This document shows, piece after piece, positions 44,122 to 52,284 of a stretch of 64,000 bases of DNA (position 1 is its first letter; the number at the start of each line of letters is the position of its first letter). Source of the DNA: Herpetosiphon aurantiacus DSM 785. GTDB lineage: Bacteria > Chloroflexota > Chloroflexia > Chloroflexales > Herpetosiphonaceae. The notes below the pieces were generated by a model. The model worked only from the letters and a program-made list of their open reading frames with translations. It made no database searches and had not been told where the DNA came from. Made by a program: the position numbers and the translations under genes. Location of the stretch: positions 3,797,199-3,861,198 of the forward strand of contig CP000875.1 of assembly GCA_000018565.1 (NCBI GenBank), in the 5' to 3' direction.

Positions 44122-45585
44122 TTAGGGCTTTGGCACGTAGGTAAACACGATATCGGCAAATTCTAGTTGATAATGCTCGTCAATCAGGCGAATGCTCTCT
44201 TCAGTCCAGCGTCCCGTCGCATCGCGCCGATCAGTTTGCACGTTAAACGGCAGCATAATCAAGCTCCAACGGCGTTGCCGAATGCTTTCATAGAAGCCAT
44301 GAGCTGGCCAAACGCCACTCTCAATCGCTGGCCCCATCGTCGAAGGATCATCGAAAATCAAGGGTTTGCCCGCCGCAATCGCCAAGCCCGGGTTATCGAG
44401 CAATACATCGCCGGGCTTAGATTGAATATAGGGTACAAATCGCGCCAAATCGAGAATGCCAAACTCGCCCCCATACCAACTGGGGGTTTGGCGTAAACAC
44501 CAGCCTTGCAGCAACAAGCCACCGATCGCCAGCGCCGTCGCTGCCCGCCGCCAACCTTGCTTACTCAAACCAAGGTTAATCAGCAAACCAGCCGCCAAGC
44601 CACCAGCCAAGCACCACGCTAGCATTGTTTCTAAAAGATGATTATGGTGCGCCCCAACTTCGCCCGCTCCATACAACGAAATTGGAGCCAGCGTGGCATA
44701 CAAGGCCGCTTGGCGCATGGCATAATGTCGCCAGTACAAGCCCAAGCCCAGCAGCGCCAAGCCAACCAAAGGCAACGACCAGCCAAGCAATCGCACATAT
44801 TTCCACATCAGATCAAAGCTCCACCACTCCGAGCGATGCAAGCCCCAAATGTGGCGCGTCGCCCAGCCAGCGGTCACAAGATCCAACGCGAGATAGGGCA
44901 AGCCTGCCGCCAAAACGGCAAGCGTGCCAAATTTCAGGCCTTTGCGCCAATCGTGCAGCAGCAAATTAAGCCCAACCGCCAGCGGAGCCATCGCCAAGGT
45001 TTGTTTGGCTAAAAATGCCAAGCCAAAACACACTGCCGCCCAACCAAACCAACGCCCTTCACGCCAACTAGCCAACAGCAAACCCAGCGCCGTAAAGCTC
45101 AAGGCAAACAGATCTGGCTTGAGTCGCAAGGCCCATAATTGGGCTGGTGGAAAGGCCAGCCAACACGCCCCAACCGCTAAACCGAGCAACCAAATACGGG
45201 TATGGCTAGCCACAAACAGGCTGATAATCAGGCCAATCGCCAGCATTGAGAGCAGCGAAATCCAACGGCCTGCCGTAAAAGGCCGCTCAGGGTCAAACGG
45301 CATAAACGAAAGCAGCATCGGGTGCAAAGGGGTATAGGGAGCCGAAATAAATTCTTCGGCTACAATGGGGCGATACAACGAGCGATCACGCCGAATCAGT
45401 TGGGATTCGTGCAATAAGGTGCCTTCAAGCCCATCGTCGGGGGTTTGCAAGTTCAGCACAGGCCGCCGCGCCAAGCCTCGTTCAAAAGCTGGCCACATCA
45501 AGCCCAGCATCATCACCAACAAGAATCCGCCCAAACCAAGCCGCCACCACGCCTGTTTTTGCCCTTCAGTCTGCTGTTTTTCCAT
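44122..45585 (-). CDS. Polytopic GT-C-like membrane glycosyltransferase
   Basis: A 487-residue protein starting at 45585 (MEKQQTEGQKQAWW), the start that leaves one hydrophilic N-terminus before the first membrane segment. There are about ten to twelve membrane segments. An acidic loop after the first segment, LQTPDDGLEGTLLHES, fits the DD/DE metal-lipid site of GT-C (PMT/ArnT-like) enzymes. The C-terminal ~140 residues (GDVLLDNPGLAIAAGKPL, FDDPSTMG) are extracytoplasmic. The likely role is transfer of a sugar from a polyprenyl carrier to protein or lipid; the acceptor is unknown. It stands alone, with its own terminator. Confidence 0.75.
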   Translation of the reverse strand: MEKQQTEGQKQAWWRLGLGGFLLVMMLGLMWPAFERGLARRPVLNLQTPDDGLEGTLLHESQLIRRDRSLYRPIVAEEFISAPYTPLHPMLLSFMPFDPERPFTAGRWISLLSMLAIGLIISLFVASHTRIWLLGLAVGACWLAFPPAQLWALRLKPDLFALSFTALGLLLASWREGRWFGWAAVCFGLAFLAKQTLAMAPLAVGLNLLLHDWRKGLKFGTLAVLAAGLPYLALDLVTAGWATRHIWGLHRSEWWSFDLMWKYVRLLGWSLPLVGLALLGLGLYWRHYAMRQAALYATLAPISLYGAGEVGAHHNHLLETMLAWCLAGGLAAGLLINLGLSKQGWRRAATALAIGGLLLQGWCLRQTPSWYGGEFGILDLARFVPYIQSKPGDVLLDNPGLAIAAGKPLIFDDPSTMGPAIESGVWPAHGFYESIRQRRWSLIMLPFNVQTDRRDATGRWTEESIRLIDEHYQLEFADIVFTYVPKP

Positions 45586-45649
45586 CGGTTTCAATTCTTC
45601 CACAAGCCAACAAAAGCCCATGGATGATAGCAGATCCGCCAACTAACGT

Positions 45650-46801
45650 CTAGCAAGCTGAGCGCTCGTGCAAACTCTGTTGCAATTCGTTACGCACGCT
45701 TGGCTCGGTTTCAGTTTGCAAGGCTTGTTGCAGCAACATCACAGATGAATCATCGAAATTGCGGCCAATCGCCCAAGCGGCATGCTCACGCACAAGGCTG
45801 CTGGCATCGTGCAACAAGGGCGCTAGCAAGGGCAAAATTGCGGGGTCGCGCCAGTTGCCTGCCGCCACACAGGCGTTGCGCACTAAACGATCACGCTTGA
45901 GCCGACTAATCGCGGCCTCGCCATAGCGCTCACCAAAACCAGCAGGATCTAAGGTCAAAAGGCTGGCCAAGGGCGGAGCTGCCCGATCATGATCAATTGG
46001 AAAAAAGGCTGATTCTTGGCTTTGTACACCAAAACGCTGCCACGGACAAACATCCTGACAAACATCACAACCAACAATCCAATTGGCCATTTGCGGGCGG
46101 AGTTCACGCGCAATTGAGCCTTTATATTCAATTGTCAGGTAGGAAATGCAGCGCCGAGCATCGAGCACATGCGGTTTGGGGAAGGCCTTGGTTGGGCAGG
46201 CTTGCAAACAGCGGCTACACGAGCCACACATCGTCGGCGGGGCAGGCTGATCGTAATCAGCAAATTCGTAGGTCGTCAGAATTTCGCCCAAGAAGAAGAA
46301 GGAGCCACGCCGTGGGCTAATCAGCATGGTATTTTTGCCGATAAAGCCCAAGCCAGCCTGCTGGGCATGCGAACGCTCTAAAATCGCCCCAGTATCGACA
46401 TAGACCCGCTGCTGAACTGGCTCGGCAATTTGGGCTTGCAGCCAATTCGCCAGTTCTTGTAACCGTGGGGTCATCAGATCATGGTAATCGATGCCCCAAG
46501 CATAGGCCGCAATTCGGCCACGGCTGGGGTCATTCAGCAAACTGGCAGGAATCGGCTGAGTGCGATAATCCAGCGCCACGATAATCAACGAACGCACGTT
46601 CGGCACAATCACATTCAAATCTTGGCGACGCGCTTGGCGATCAGGCCGCGCCAAATAGCCCATCTCGCCATACATTCCGGCCTCAACCCAAGCTTGATAA
46701 GCAGCTAAAGTTGGTGATGGCTTGGCAGGCGTGATACCGACCAGATTAAAACCTAATTGAGCAGCCTGTGCTCGAACTGCCTCAGCAAGATTGTTCGTCA
46801 T
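45650..46801 (-). CDS. queG: Epoxyqueuosine reductase
   Basis: A 383-residue QueG, the cobalamin- and iron-sulfur-dependent last enzyme of queuosine synthesis in tRNA. The N-terminal part contains the cobalamin-binding region (VPNVRSLIIVALDY, GIDYHD). Two 4Fe-4S motifs are visible: CGSCSRCLQACPTKAF and CDVCQDVCPWQRF. The C-terminus carries HEAT-like repeats (VREHAAWAIGRNFDD). The start overlaps the stop of the methyltransferase gene (ATGA), so the two are coupled. Confidence 0.95.
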   Translation of the reverse strand: MTNNLAEAVRAQAAQLGFNLVGITPAKPSPTLAAYQAWVEAGMYGEMGYLARPDRQARRQDLNVIVPNVRSLIIVALDYRTQPIPASLLNDPSRGRIAAYAWGIDYHDLMTPRLQELANWLQAQIAEPVQQRVYVDTGAILERSHAQQAGLGFIGKNTMLISPRRGSFFFLGEILTTYEFADYDQPAPPTMCGSCSRCLQACPTKAFPKPHVLDARRCISYLTIEYKGSIARELRPQMANWIVGCDVCQDVCPWQRFGVQSQESAFFPIDHDRAAPPLASLLTLDPAGFGERYGEAAISRLKRDRLVRNACVAAGNWRDPAILPLLAPLLHDASSLVREHAAWAIGRNFDDSSVMLLQQALQTETEPSVRNELQQSLHERSAC

Positions 46802-47925
46802 AACTCACTTAAATCATCGGCGCTTGGAGTTTGTTCGCGTAAACGCCGCACCTCTTGGCGCAACACATCAATCGAAGTTAAAGTACCATCACTCGCCTGA
46901 AAAAACCAATGTTCCCAGCCATTGCAACTTGGTTGGCCTGTCAAAATTGTACCAAGCTTGTGAATCGATCCGCGTGTGCCATCGGACATGCGCAGCGAAG
47001 CATCAGCCAACAGCGTGGCAACCAAGTTTGGATCGCGGTTAAACCATAATTGTTGGCCCGCTTGCAACAAGCCATGCTCCAACAAATTGCCAAACGGAAT
47101 CCGTGGAATCCGCCGTTTGTTGCTTGGCAAGGCTTGCAGGGCATCGGTGCTGCTAGGCGACTCAATCGCGGCAATCCGGCCTCGCGCTGCTTCAACATAG
47201 CTGGGATCACGCTCGATGCCAATGTAGTGACGCGCCAAACGTTTGGCTACCGCGCCCGTCGTGCCCGTGCCAAAAAATGGATCAAGCACCACATCACCAA
47301 CATTCGAGCTTGCCAATAATACTCGATAGAGCAACGCTTCGGGCTTTTGGGTGCTATGCACTTTGTTGCCGTTGATCCGCAGGCGTTCGTTGCCAGTACA
47401 CAGCGGAAATTCCCAATCGCTGCGCATTTGCTTATCGTCGTTCAAATGGCGCAAGGCATGATAATTAAAGGTATACTTCTGGCCTGGCAATTTCGCACAC
47501 CAAATTAATGTCTCATGGGCATTGGTTAGGCGTACACCACGAAAATTTGGCATTGGATTACGCTTAATCCAAACAATATCGTTTAAAATCCAAAAGCCAA
47601 GGTCTTGTAAAATTGTACCAACCCGATAGATATTGTGATAACTACCAATCACCCACATTGTGCCATTATCTTTTAAAACACGCTGACATGCTTGCAGCCA
47701 AGCACGTGTAAACGCATCATAGGCAGCAAAATCACGAAATGAGTCCCAATCATCATCAACTGCATCAACATGCGTCATGTTGGGGCGTAATAAATCGCCA
47801 CGCAATTGCAAATTATAGGGCGGGTCAGCGAAAATGAGGTCAACGCTGGCTGGTGGCAGTAATGGAAGAACATCACGACAATCACCTAAAAGGATTTGAT
47901 CGTGGTTCAAGGTTAAATCGGCCAT
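46798..47925 (-). CDS. CcrM-type adenine-specific DNA methyltransferase
   Basis: A 375-residue beta-class N6-adenine methyltransferase: the catalytic DPPYN (FADPPYNLQL) comes before the AdoMet-binding DPFFGTGTTGAVA. The segment DLLRPNMTHVDAVDDDWD closely follows CcrM of Alphaproteobacteria, which methylates GANTC. A C-terminal RAMA-like domain (~270-355; IPFGNLLEHGLLQAGQQLW, CNGWEHWFF) also agrees with CcrM. No restriction enzyme is near, so it looks like an orphan methylase, possibly with a cell-cycle or gene-regulation role. The GANTC specificity is inferred by homology. Confidence 0.9.
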   Translation of the reverse strand: MADLTLNHDQILLGDCRDVLPLLPPASVDLIFADPPYNLQLRGDLLRPNMTHVDAVDDDWDSFRDFAAYDAFTRAWLQACQRVLKDNGTMWVIGSYHNIYRVGTILQDLGFWILNDIVWIKRNPMPNFRGVRLTNAHETLIWCAKLPGQKYTFNYHALRHLNDDKQMRSDWEFPLCTGNERLRINGNKVHSTQKPEALLYRVLLASSNVGDVVLDPFFGTGTTGAVAKRLARHYIGIERDPSYVEAARGRIAAIESPSSTDALQALPSNKRRIPRIPFGNLLEHGLLQAGQQLWFNRDPNLVATLLADASLRMSDGTRGSIHKLGTILTGQPSCNGWEHWFFQASDGTLTSIDVLRQEVRRLREQTPSADDLSEL

Positions 47926-48040
47926 AAGCAGTCCTCATGCGTGATAGTAAGATCGTATCCTACCAAAGAATCAATGCATGTGGAATATGCTAAATCGTTA
48001 GCATGGGCCTAATTCAGGTGTGAGCAACGATTGTACCTAG

Positions 48041-48910
48041 TTAGTCAGCAACTTTGCGTTGAAACAAGCCAGCTAAAGCATTTTTGCGCGGCGCAAGCAC
48101 CAATACCAGCAAAAAGATCGCTGTATGCGCCAAAACAATCGATGAGCCAGTTGGTACGCCATCGATATAGGCCGAAACGTAAATGCCAATCGTTGCCGCA
48201 ATCAGCCCTTGCACTGAACCCCAAACGATCATTGACCAAAAGCGTCGCACCACCAACGAAGCGGTTGCCGCAGGCGTAACCAACATCGCCACCACCAGCA
48301 CAATGCCGATGCTTTGAATTGCCACCACCACCGTGATCGCCATAATACTGAGCAGCAGATAGTGCAAAAATCCTACGGGCAAGCCTTGGGCCGCCGCCGC
48401 AGTGCGATCAAAGGTCATTAGCACTAATTCTTTGTAGAGCGCTGCAATCACCACCAGAATTAATCCGCCAACTCCCACAATCGTCCAGAGATCGCTCTGA
48501 CGCACCGCCAGAATATCGCCAAGCAGCAAGCCAAATAGTTCTTTGTTGTAGCCACGATCACGCGAAAGCAGGAAAATGCCCAAGGCAAACATGCCAGCAA
48601 ACAACACCCCGATGGCAGTATCAAGGCTAACTTTGGAGCGGCGAGTAATCCAGCCAACACCTAAGGCGGTAGCCACCCCAAAAATCGCCCCGCCCAAAGC
48701 AATATTCCAGCCGAGCATCGAGGCAATCACCACGCCAGGAAACGAGGCATGGGCCAAGGCATCGCCAATAAACGATAAATCTTGCAGCACCACAAATGCG
48801 CCCACGACCGAACACAGAATTCCAATCAGGATCGCGGCAAGCAGGGCGCGTTGAGTCGGCGCAAATTGTAAGGGAACCACGACACAGTTCCAAAAATCGG
48901 TACATTTCAT
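48041..48910 (-). CDS. znuB: Zinc/manganese ABC importer permease
   Basis: A 289-residue ABC-3 family permease with eight or nine membrane segments (ALLAAILIGILCSVVGAFVV, SFIGDALAHASFPGVV, SIGIVLVVAMLVTPAATA). The GDALAHAS loop is the family's coupling signature. It is the last gene of an SBP-ATPase-permease set on the minus strand, but is separated from the ATPase gene by ~190 bp that contain a REP-like repeat. The encoded ATG lies behind a modest AAGG. Confidence 0.9.
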   Translation of the reverse strand: MKCTDFWNCVVVPLQFAPTQRALLAAILIGILCSVVGAFVVLQDLSFIGDALAHASFPGVVIASMLGWNIALGGAIFGVATALGVGWITRRSKVSLDTAIGVLFAGMFALGIFLLSRDRGYNKELFGLLLGDILAVRQSDLWTIVGVGGLILVVIAALYKELVLMTFDRTAAAAQGLPVGFLHYLLLSIMAITVVVAIQSIGIVLVVAMLVTPAATASLVVRRFWSMIVWGSVQGLIAATIGIYVSAYIDGVPTGSSIVLAHTAIFLLVLVLAPRKNALAGLFQRKVAD

Positions 48911-48967
48911 GGGTTAGGAACCTTTTTTGAGTTGGGGATCGGTTGACAGGGGTCGGGGATCGGTATT

Positions 48968-49075
48968 TAGTACGCCCTCATCCCAAGCCCTCTCCCACTG
49001 ATCGGGCGAAAAGTTATCAGCCTCGTCGTTCCCCCTCGCCTCGCGGGCGGGAGAGGGGGCAAGGGGGTGAGGGCA
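48968..49075. repeat. REP-like GC-rich repeat inside the metal-import operon
   Basis: 'CGCCCTCATCCCAAGCCCTC' and 'GGGCGGGAGAGGGGGCAAGG' form the two arms of the same family as at 4038 and 23364. It interrupts the spacing between ATPase and permease genes and may shape the mRNA end there. Confidence 0.78.
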
Positions 49076-49103
49076 TAATTTCAGCCCAATCACAACCAAT
49101 CTA

Positions 49104-49964
49104 TTAATTATTCGCTGATCCGTCGCGGTTAATCAAAGTCTGTTTTTCGGTGCAATTGCCATGATTGCAATCGAGAATAATGCGCTCGGCGCTTGGCACT
49201 AAAACCAACGAACGCCCAAACGTGGCCTCAACTACTTCGCGAGTCATAACGGCGGTCGGCGGACCATAAGCAATCAGGCATTGGTTTAAGCAGAGCAAGG
49301 CATCAAAATGATGTTCGAGATGTTGCAAATGGTGAGTCGTCACCAAGAGGGTGCGGCCTGCACTGCTCAAATCACGCAGCAGATGCAAAATCACCTCTTG
49401 CGTGGGCACATCAACGCCGCTAATTGGCTCGTCGAGCAACAAGACATCGGGTTCTTGGGCCAATGCTCGCGCCAAAAAGACTCGCTGTTGTTGACCACCC
49501 GAAAGATCAGCGATTGAACGTTCGGCAAAATCTTGCATATTGACTTGTTCAAGCGCAGCATCGGCAAGCGCATAATCGGCTTTTTTCGGGCGACGCAGCC
49601 AACCAAGCTGGCCATAACGCCCCATCAGCACAACATCGCGCACACTGGCAGGAAAGCGCCAATTGACCGCGCTAATTTGCGGCACATAGGCCACTTTGCG
49701 CGAACGCTTGGCCAAAGCTTGGCCAGCCACCAAAATTTGGCCAGTTGAAGGAATTAGGCCTAAAATTGCTTTGATCAACGAAGTTTTGCCAGCACCGTTG
49801 GGGCCAATAATCCCAATTAATTGGCTCGATTGGGCCTGAAACGAAACATCACTGAGCACCGTGCGTTGATCATACCGAATATTAAGTTGACGAACTTCAA
49901 GCGCTGGGGCCAGGCTGGTGGCCGATTGAAGCCGAATATGCGCTTGGGAAGCAACCGCTGCCAT
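49104..49964 (-). CDS. znuC: Zinc/manganese ABC importer ATP-binding protein
   Basis: A 286-residue ATPase with Walker A GPNGAGKTSL, signature LSGGQQQRVFLAR, Walker B VLLLDEPISGVD and an H-loop (TTHHLQHLE). It starts behind GAAGGA. Unusually, the C-terminus carries a Cys/His motif (DCNHGNCTEKQ) that could bind the transported metal and serve as feedback; this is inference. It works with the permease and the His-rich binding protein. Confidence 0.92.
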   Translation of the reverse strand: MAAVASQAHIRLQSATSLAPALEVRQLNIRYDQRTVLSDVSFQAQSSQLIGIIGPNGAGKTSLIKAILGLIPSTGQILVAGQALAKRSRKVAYVPQISAVNWRFPASVRDVVLMGRYGQLGWLRRPKKADYALADAALEQVNMQDFAERSIADLSGGQQQRVFLARALAQEPDVLLLDEPISGVDVPTQEVILHLLRDLSSAGRTLLVTTHHLQHLEHHFDALLCLNQCLIAYGPPTAVMTREVVEATFGRSLVLVPSAERIILDCNHGNCTEKQTLINRDGSANN

Positions 49965-49989
49965 AGAAAAATCCTTCGTTAACGCAAGA

Positions 49990-50024
49990 AGCTATAGGCA
50001 ACAGCCGCTGCTGTTCCTATAGCT
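49990..50024 (-). promoter_or_regulatory. Hairpin between binding-protein and ATPase genes
   Basis: AGCTATAGG-c-AACAGC (49990-50005) pairs with GCTGTT-CCTATAGCT (50010-50024) around a 4-nt loop. No T-run follows on the minus strand, so it is more likely a processing or stabilising hairpin that raises binding-protein mRNA over the rest of the operon. Confidence 0.6.
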
Positions 50025-50046
50025 ACTGCCATACATCACGTGTGCG

Positions 50047-51057
50047 TTATTTGAGCGCAGCAACAATAGTATTCATATTGTACCGCATCATGTCGATATA
50101 GGAAGTTGCAGTATCGCTGCCTAAAGTGTCGGTATACAACACCGCAATGGTTTCAATCCCAGCTTCATCCGCCAGCAATTGGGCAGTTTTTTGGTTGAAC
50201 TGCGATTCAGAGAAAATTGCCGGCACGCCGCTGGCCTTAACGCTCTCGACCAAAGCCGCTAAATCGCCAGCCGAAAGCTCGGCTTCGGGGTTATCCAACA
50301 ACACGCCAGCAACTTCAAAGCCATAGTGGTGGGCAAAATACGGAAAGGCATCGTGGTTGGTCACGAGTTTGCGCCGTTCAGCCGGAATTTGGGCCGCCAA
50401 GCCTTGCAATTCTTGATCGAGCGCTTGTAATTGGCCAAGATAGGCTTCGGCATTGGCTGCATAGACATCCTTGCCACTGGGATCGATCGCACTAAGTTGG
50501 TCGCGAATCGTCAGGGTATACGACATCACATAGGTTGGGTCAAGCCAAAAGTGCGGGTTGCCTTCTTCGTGAGCATGCTCATCAGCATGTTCTTCATCAG
50601 CGTGTTCTTCTTCAGCATGTTCTTCTTCAATCACTGCAAAACCAGCAGATAATTCAATCCTTGGCTGCTCGCTGCCCCCAGCATTTTCGAACAAGGGTTC
50701 GAGCCATTCCTCAAGCGCATGGCCATTGAAAAACACAATATTGGCATCGGCAATTTTTTGGCTATCGCCAGGCGTAGCTTGATAATCTTCGGGGCCAGCG
50801 CCCAAGGGAATAATATTATCAACAAGCACCCGTTCGCCACCAACCTGCTTAATCACATCGGCCAAAATGCTCATGGTTGTAACGACGCGAATTTGGCTGA
50901 CTGGCGCGGTGCTAATTGCGGTTGCCGTTGGCATGATTTGATCAGCGGTGGTGGTTTGTTGTTGGCTTTGGCTCACTTGGCTTGGCTGAACTGTGGCTGT
51001 ACTTTGGCCACAACCAACCACCAATACCAGCAACAACCCTAAACTATATCGACGCAT
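50047..51057 (-). CDS. znuA: Zinc-binding lipoprotein of ABC importer
   Basis: A 336-residue cluster A-I binding protein with a lipobox (LLLVLVVGC, lipid on Cys16). It contains TTMSILADVIKQVGGERV, PGDSQKIADANIVFFNG and KLVTNHDAFPYFAHHYG. A His/Glu-rich loop (HAEEEHADEEHADEHAHEE, ~147-165) is typical of zinc rather than manganese carriers. It captures the metal outside and passes it to the permease. A dyad-symmetric element overlaps its promoter. Confidence 0.93.
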   Translation of the reverse strand: MRRYSLGLLLVLVVGCGQSTATVQPSQVSQSQQQTTTADQIMPTATAISTAPVSQIRVVTTMSILADVIKQVGGERVLVDNIIPLGAGPEDYQATPGDSQKIADANIVFFNGHALEEWLEPLFENAGGSEQPRIELSAGFAVIEEEHAEEEHADEEHADEHAHEEGNPHFWLDPTYVMSYTLTIRDQLSAIDPSGKDVYAANAEAYLGQLQALDQELQGLAAQIPAERRKLVTNHDAFPYFAHHYGFEVAGVLLDNPEAELSAGDLAALVESVKASGVPAIFSESQFNQKTAQLLADEAGIETIAVLYTDTLGSDTATSYIDMMRYNMNTIVAALK

Positions 51058-51080
51058 TGCATTGAAATCCTTAGCTAATT

Positions 51081-51112
51081 GATATTAATCTCATTATAAA
51101 AGAGATAATATC
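51081..51112 (-). promoter_or_regulatory. Operator-like inverted repeat before znuA
   Basis: GATATTAATCTC (51081-51092) and GAGATAATATC (51102-51112) form an imperfect dyad around an A/T-rich core that holds a TATAAT on the minus strand (51093-51098). A metal-dependent repressor covering the -10 would fit; it differs from the PerR-like boxes at 16.3 kb. Confidence 0.6.
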
Positions 51113-51133
51113 TCAATAAATGGTTTTTTGTCA

Positions 51134-51166
51134 AAAAAAAGCCCATTGCCTGGTGGGCAATGAGCC
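51134..51166 (-). terminator. Terminator after the small membrane protein
   Basis: CATTGCC and GGCAATG pair around a 5-nt loop and are followed on the minus strand by GGGC and a run of eight T. Confidence 0.85.
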
Positions 51167-51188
51167 GATGGATATCAGCACATCGGTA

Positions 51189-51365
51189 TCATAATACCGC
51201 AATAATGCTTAATGTGCTGAGAATTAACATCAAATAGACTGCCAATCGCCAAGTATAGAGGGAAATCGATTGGCTACTGGCTGGAACTCGCAGCATATGG
51301 GCTTCCCCCAGCACCAGCGCGAGTGCTCCAACGACACACAACATCACCATAAGTGTGATTTGCAT
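51189..51365 (-). CDS. 58-residue membrane protein downstream of sigma factor
   Basis: A small protein, MQITLMVMLCVVGALALVLG at the N-terminus and a second segment near VYLMLILSTLSIIAVL, so two membrane spans joined by a polar loop (VPASSQSISLYTW). ATG 51365 follows a near-perfect GGAGGT. The longer frame to 51506 overlaps the sigma-factor gene and has no such site. It lies 73 bp downstream of the sigma gene on the same strand and before a strong terminator. It may be a non-classical membrane regulator of that sigma factor; this is a guess from position. Confidence 0.65.
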   Translation of the reverse strand: MQITLMVMLCVVGALALVLGEAHMLRVPASSQSISLYTWRLAVYLMLILSTLSIIAVL

Positions 51366-51438
51366 AGGACACCTCCTTGCGGGAACTGCCGCCAGATGGA
51401 TGTTGCAGCAGCTATACGCCCCAAACCAAAAAGGTGTT

Positions 51439-52005
51439 TCACGCTTCGGCCATGTAGCAGGCCAAGGCGCGACGCAAGGTGGGGTAGGCTTGTTGCAAAT
51501 AGCCATACACGGTGTCGGGGCTAATCCCCAAAGAGCATGAGGCCTCTTGGGCAGTCATTCCTTGCAAATAACACAAATTGATCGCCATGCGTTGGCGGGT
51601 TGGCAGCGTTTCCAGTGCTGCATAAATATATTGGCTTAATTCAGCCGAAAGCGTGGCATCGCCCAAATCGCTAACACTCATTCGCTCATCGAGTTCATTC
51701 AAGTTGGTTTGGGGTCGTTGGCGACGGCGATAATCGAGCGCAGCGTTGATCGTAATACGATGCAGCCATGTGCCAAGGCTACTACGGCCTTCAAAACGAT
51801 TGATGTGCTCAGCCGCGCGAATAAAACTCTCTTGCACAATATCATCAGCTTCATCATCGGAGTAAACATAGCGCCGAGCTAAGCGTTGCAGCTGTGGTGC
51901 GAAGGTTTGCAAAAAATAATTAAAGGCTGCATCGTCGCGCTGGCGCAACCCAGCAACCAGACTAGCTTCATTTAATTCTTGGTTGCTAGGTTGAAAAGCA
52001 AGCAT
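51439..52005 (-). CDS. ECF-type RNA polymerase sigma factor
   Basis: A 188-residue sigma factor. ATG 52005 has AAGGA 8 nt upstream; a GTG one codon before it is an alternative. Region 2 (DDEADDIVQESFIRAAEHI, SSLGTWLHRITINAALDYR) and region 4 (LPTRQRMAINLCYLQGMTAQ, ASCSLGISPDTVYGYLQQ) are both present. It lacks a recognisable zinc anti-sigma partner; the 58-residue membrane protein downstream is the only candidate. Confidence 0.93.
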   Translation of the reverse strand: MLAFQPSNQELNEASLVAGLRQRDDAAFNYFLQTFAPQLQRLARRYVYSDDEADDIVQESFIRAAEHINRFEGRSSLGTWLHRITINAALDYRRRQRPQTNLNELDERMSVSDLGDATLSAELSQYIYAALETLPTRQRMAINLCYLQGMTAQEASCSLGISPDTVYGYLQQAYPTLRRALACYMAEA

Positions 52006-52284
52006 CACAACAATCCTTCGCTAGGAATAATCAGTATTTGTAAGCCCAATTCAGCGGTGTTGCAACTTTAGCACAAGCTATTGCTAAGCCTCATAGCAAA
52101 TAGCACGACTTTTGGATAGCCCCATCAGTAACATAGGTTCAGTCCAAAATAGCGCAATAGTCCTAGGTTAAAAAAGGCCTAGTTAAGTGGCTCGTAAGCC
52201 GATTCGTGATAGGCTTAATCCTATACCATTCAGTGGACTAATTGGGGATTCACTGGGCGCTACAATTTAATAGGAGGCGATGTC

